From JAWLFI01 sp041685645 (lineage in GTDB: Bacteria > Bacteroidota > Bacteroidia > Chitinophagales > Saprospiraceae), in the NCBI GenBank assembly GCA_041685645.1, contig JAWLFI010000112.1, positions 1 to 9,017 of the forward strand: a stretch of 9,017 nucleotides of DNA. The letters are read 5' to 3'. Below are positions 7,037-9,017 of the stretch, piece by piece. Below the pieces are notes generated by a model. It made no database searches. It was not told where the DNA came from and worked only from the letters and a program-made list of their open reading frames with translations. Every line of letters begins with the position of its first letter. Positions within the stretch are counted from its first letter, which is position 1. A program made the translations under genes and the position numbers.

Positions 7037-7747
7037 ATGGGAAGAGCATTTGAATATCGAAGAGCAGCTAAAGAGAAAAGATGGGCTAAAATGTCTCGCA
7101 TTTTCCCCAAATTGGCTCGAGCTATTACTGTGGCTGCTAAAGAGGGAGGGATTGATGCCGAAATGAATCCGGCACTTCGCGTTGCTATACAAAACGCGAA
7201 GACACAGAATATGCCAAAAGACAATATTCAGGCTGCTATCGACCGCGCATCGGGCAAGGATGCGGCCTCCTATGAGGAAGTGAAGTACGAAGGGAAAGGA
7301 CCACACGGTATTTTGATTATGGTTGAATGTGCAACCGACAATCCGACTCGAACAGTAGCAAATGTAAAGTCGTATTTTAATAAAGCAGGGGGAAGTATTG
7401 TTCCCAATGGCTCCCTTGAGTTCTTGTTTGATCGCAAAGCTGTCTTTGAGATTAAACAAGAGAATGTTTCAGATGTGGAAATGTTTGAATTGGAGTTGAT
7501 TGATTTTGGACTGGAAGAAATCCAAAAACACGATGGCATACTCTATCTCTATGCCGACTATACTCAATTTGGAGATTTGTCAAAAGCACTGGAAAAGGAA
7601 GGGATTGAACCGGAAAAATCTGCACTGGAGCGCATTCCTACCAGCCCGGTGGATTTCTCCGATGACCAAATGGAGGATATCGAGAAGCTGCTCGATAAGT
7701 TAGATGAGGATGAAGATGTGCAGAATGTTTTTACAAACATGGCATAG
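7037..7747 (+). CDS. YebC/TACO1-family translation factor, Bacteroidota type
   Basis: The 236-residue protein matches the YebC/PmpR/TACO1 family over its whole length. It has a basic helical N-terminus (MGRAFEYRRAAKEKRW), the conserved IQNAKTQNMPKDNIQAAIDRA segment near residues 50-70, YEGKGPHGILIMVECATDNPTRT (about 83-105) and GGSIVPNGSLEFLFDR (about 117-132). The C-terminus is acidic. The N-terminus differs from the MAGHSKWANIKHRKAAQD form of E. coli YebC and is the version common in Bacteroidota. The family was first annotated as transcriptional regulators; mitochondrial TACO1 and several bacterial YebC proteins act on translating ribosomes and help them past proline-rich stretches. I favour the translational role here, by family inference only. 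The ATG at 7037 gives the expected N-terminus. It begins 43 nt after the T9SS gene. The gap holds a perfect palindrome GTAAAAATTTTTAC (7008-7021) and TACTTTCG (7019-7026), one base from a -7 box, so it may have its own promoter. Confidence 0.95.
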   Translation: MGRAFEYRRAAKEKRWAKMSRIFPKLARAITVAAKEGGIDAEMNPALRVAIQNAKTQNMPKDNIQAAIDRASGKDAASYEEVKYEGKGPHGILIMVECATDNPTRTVANVKSYFNKAGGSIVPNGSLEFLFDRKAVFEIKQENVSDVEMFELELIDFGLEEIQKHDGILYLYADYTQFGDLSKALEKEGIEPEKSALERIPTSPVDFSDDQMEDIEKLLDKLDEDEDVQNVFTNMA

Positions 7748-7782
7748 AGAACCTGTTTTTCGGCCAACCACTGACTCGGACA

Positions 7783-7818
7783 TTCCTATAGGAAAGCCAC
7801 ATTTCGAATCTCGGATTC
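7783..7818. repeat. Palindrome and small hairpin downstream of the yebC-like gene
   Basis: TTCCTATAGGAA (7783-7794) is a perfect 12-bp palindrome, and GAATC-TCG-GATTC (7806-7818) is a 5-bp stem with a 3-nt loop. No T run follows either, so neither is a typical intrinsic terminator. They could bind a dimeric protein or be chance symmetry. Confidence 0.3.
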
Positions 7819-7827
7819 TGTTGTTGA

Positions 7828-7851
7828 AGTTGTAAAATCCAACTATTTTTT
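7828..7851 (+). terminator. Weak candidate terminator after the yebC-like gene
   Basis: AGTTG (7828-7832) and CAACT (7840-7844) form a 5-bp stem with a 7-nt loop, followed by A and six Ts. The stem is short and AT-rich, so termination would be inefficient. The T run may instead be part of the promoter of the next gene. Confidence 0.25.
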
Positions 7852-7882
7852 GTATTTTTCGTTTTCTTTGAAATATTCTTTG
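7848..7882 (+). promoter_or_regulatory. Candidate promoter of the alkD-like gene
   Basis: TTTTG (7848-7852) is followed, 21 nt later, by TATTCTTTG (7874-7882). This resembles the Bacteroidota -33 TTTG / -7 TAnnTTTG pair with one extra base inside the -7 box. TTCTTTGAAA is repeated at 7864-7873 and 7876-7885. Transcription from here would start almost at the ATG (7890), implying a very short or absent leader. Confidence 0.35.
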
Positions 7883-7889
7883 AAAACAT

Positions 7890-8762
7890 ATGGATTTAAA
7901 AACAATAGATGCCGCGTTGAAACGCGCCGCTGACCCTACCTATTTAGAACAAATGAAATTATTGGGCGTCAATACAGACCAGGCAATTGGTGTGCGTATG
8001 CCCAAATTAAAATTGTTAGCTAAAAATATTGGTAAGGATCACGAAATGGCGCTCAAATTGTGGGAGTTAGGGCATCACGAGGGTAGAATTTTAGCAGGAT
8101 TGGTAGAAGAGCCCGATAAAATGGAGAGAGCGCAAGCCGATCGTTGGGTTTCAGAATTGCAGTCTTGGGATGAGGTAGATCAACTCTGCGGTTATTTGTT
8201 TCAAAAGACACCTTATGTAGAGGATCTGATTCCGGACTGGATTAAAAAGAAGGATGCCTTTGTCAGACGAGCGGGCTTTGTCTTAATCGTTGCTACCTGC
8301 ATTCATCATAAAAGTAAGGAAGACGATCATTTTCTTCAGTACTTCGATTTGATTGAGCAATACTCGACCGATGATAGAAACTACGTAAAGCGAGCTGTCA
8401 ATTGGGCCTTGCGCCAAATTGGAAAACGCACCATTCACCTCAATAAAGATGCAGTTGAATTGGCTAAGGAATTGGCGGGCAGAAAGAATGAAACGGCCAA
8501 ATGGATCGGGAAAAATGCTTTAAAAGAATTGCAAAGTGAAGAGGTGTTGGAGCGGCTCAATAAGAAAGAAGAAAAGCGCCTGAAAAAGATTGAGAAAAAG
8601 AAGCAAAAAGAAAAGGCAAAGCAAGAGGCGGAGAAGAAAAAGATGCTAAAGAAAGCTAAGCAAGCCAAGAAGAACGGGGCAAATAACTCAGCTAAAAGCA
8701 ACAAAAAATCTGCAGAACTAAAGACCAAGAAAAAAGCTTCTGCAGCCAAAAAGAAGAAGTAA
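7890..8762 (+). CDS. AlkD-like DNA alkylation repair enzyme with lysine-rich tail
   Basis: Residues 1 to about 222 match the HEAT-repeat DNA alkylation repair family (AlkC/AlkD type). Landmarks are GVRMPKLKLLAKNIGK (34-49), LWELGHHEGRILAG (57-70), WDEVDQLC (93-100), FVRRAGFVLIVATCIHHK (124-141) and RNYVKRAVNWALRQIGKR (163-180). AlkD glycosylases remove 3- and 7-alkylpurines without flipping the base. The active-site Trp and Asp map to W93 and D97, an Arg to R126 or R127, and a late Trp to W172, so activity is plausible. Residues from about 223 to 290 form a low-complexity tail with roughly 30 lysines in 66 residues plus Ala, Glu and Gln, first coiled-coil-like (KKEEKRLKKIEKKK), then histone-H1-like (KKKASAAKKKK). 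It is not part of the family core and probably adds non-specific DNA or RNA binding. The ATG at 7890 fits the family start. Its TAA directly abuts the stop of the convergent membrane protein gene. Confidence 0.93.
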   Translation: MDLKTIDAALKRAADPTYLEQMKLLGVNTDQAIGVRMPKLKLLAKNIGKDHEMALKLWELGHHEGRILAGLVEEPDKMERAQADRWVSELQSWDEVDQLCGYLFQKTPYVEDLIPDWIKKKDAFVRRAGFVLIVATCIHHKSKEDDHFLQYFDLIEQYSTDDRNYVKRAVNWALRQIGKRTIHLNKDAVELAKELAGRKNETAKWIGKNALKELQSEEVLERLNKKEEKRLKKIEKKKQKEKAKQEAEKKKMLKKAKQAKKNGANNSAKSNKKSAELKTKKKASAAKKKK

Positions 8763-9017
8763 TTATTCTCTTCGGAGCGTTTGGGGGGTGATGAGGCTCA
8801 ATAGGAATGCCGCAGAAGCCCAGGCTGCGATAGTAATGACTAAATTGGAACTGTATTGGTTGATTCCAATGGCGATGAAGGCCCAAATGCCAACGAGATG
8901 GAAGGCAAACCAATGGTATTTTGCCCAAATTTGATAGTATATCCACCACGCTATAAATAGTACGATCAAGGCCATTATACCCTCCAGCATTACGGGTACG
9001 ATGGAAAAACTCTGAAT
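8763..9017 (-). CDS. Small membrane protein, possibly truncated by the window edge
   Basis: The minus strand is open from the right edge to TAA at 8765-8763, giving 84 visible residues. Three hydrophobic segments are clear: around VMLEGIMALIVLFIAWWIYY, then FAFHLVGIWAFIAIGI, then LVITIAAWASAAFLLSLI. It ends with a short basic tail (TPQTLRRE). This suggests a small integral inner-membrane protein with about three helices. If translation starts at the ATG at 8990 the gene is complete with 75 residues. If it starts beyond 9017 this is only its C-terminus; the frame stays open to the edge, so both remain possible. I do not recognise the family. The minus-strand frame is favoured by its coherent membrane topology and by the stop codon sitting exactly next to that of the alkD-like gene; there is no gap for a terminator between the two. 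Confidence 0.7.
   Translation of the reverse strand: MQSFSIVPVMLEGIMALIVLFIAWWIYYQIWAKYHWFAFHLVGIWAFIAIGINQYSSNLVITIAAWASAAFLLSLITPQTLRRE

Noticed and set aside
6857..7459. A 200-codon minus-strand frame across the end of the cargo gene and the yebC-like gene
   Set aside because: It overlaps two well-supported plus-strand genes and has no recognisable motif.
8435..8949. Minus-strand frames over the alkD tail and a second frame of the end region
   Set aside because: The Phe/Ser-rich translation is the antisense of lysine codons; the 8692-8949 frame conflicts with the better membrane-protein frame.

Overview
The window looks like chromosomal DNA of a Bacteroidota bacterium, most likely Saprospiraceae or Lewinella-like (inference). 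The evidence is a very large secreted protein ending in a type IX secretion (T9SS) sorting domain after a SprB-type repeat, the Bacteroidota-type YebC N-terminus (MGRAFEYRRAAKEKRW), a TAnnTTTG-type -7 box ahead of the tRNA genes, tRNA genes without encoded CCA, and starts with little Shine-Dalgarno signal. No phage, plasmid, CRISPR or antibiotic-resistance gene is visible.

Left part (1-3205, all on the minus strand): a DksA/TraR-type zinc-finger protein, then an ATP-grasp ligase of unknown substrate, then the first 428 codons of a helical protein I do not recognise, which runs off the left edge. Between the last two lies a 209-bp non-coding element (1329-1537). It has imperfect terminal inverted repeats, a second inner pair of inverted arms, an apical hairpin and a 4-bp direct repeat at its edges. 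I read it as a MITE-like non-autonomous insertion. It sits inside the ATP-grasp stop codon, which it changes from TAA to TAG without changing the protein, and it separates two genes that would otherwise be 39 nt apart.

Middle (3281-3672): a minus-strand tRNA operon, Val(GAC)-Ala(GGC)-Pro(GGG), with a good -7 box upstream and a strong intrinsic terminator downstream. The tRNA-Val gene encodes C at position 33, where U is almost universal, and all three anticodon loops can form a Watson-Crick 32-38 pair.

Right part (3673-9017): divergent from the tRNAs is a 1106-residue T9SS cargo protein made of a signal peptide, three N-terminal beta-sandwich-like repeats, a roughly 200-residue middle domain, Ig/PKD-like modules, a SprB-like repeat and a C-terminal sorting domain. 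It is followed by a YebC/TACO1 translation factor and an AlkD-like HEAT-repeat DNA glycosylase with a long lysine-rich tail. The last gene is a small membrane protein on the minus strand, cut by the right edge. Its stop codon directly abuts the alkD stop codon.

Most genes here are housekeeping or surface-protein genes and do not form one pathway. The points most worth a second look are the MITE-like element in the stop codon, the C33 tRNA-Val and the unrecognised left-edge protein with its cysteine-containing motif.
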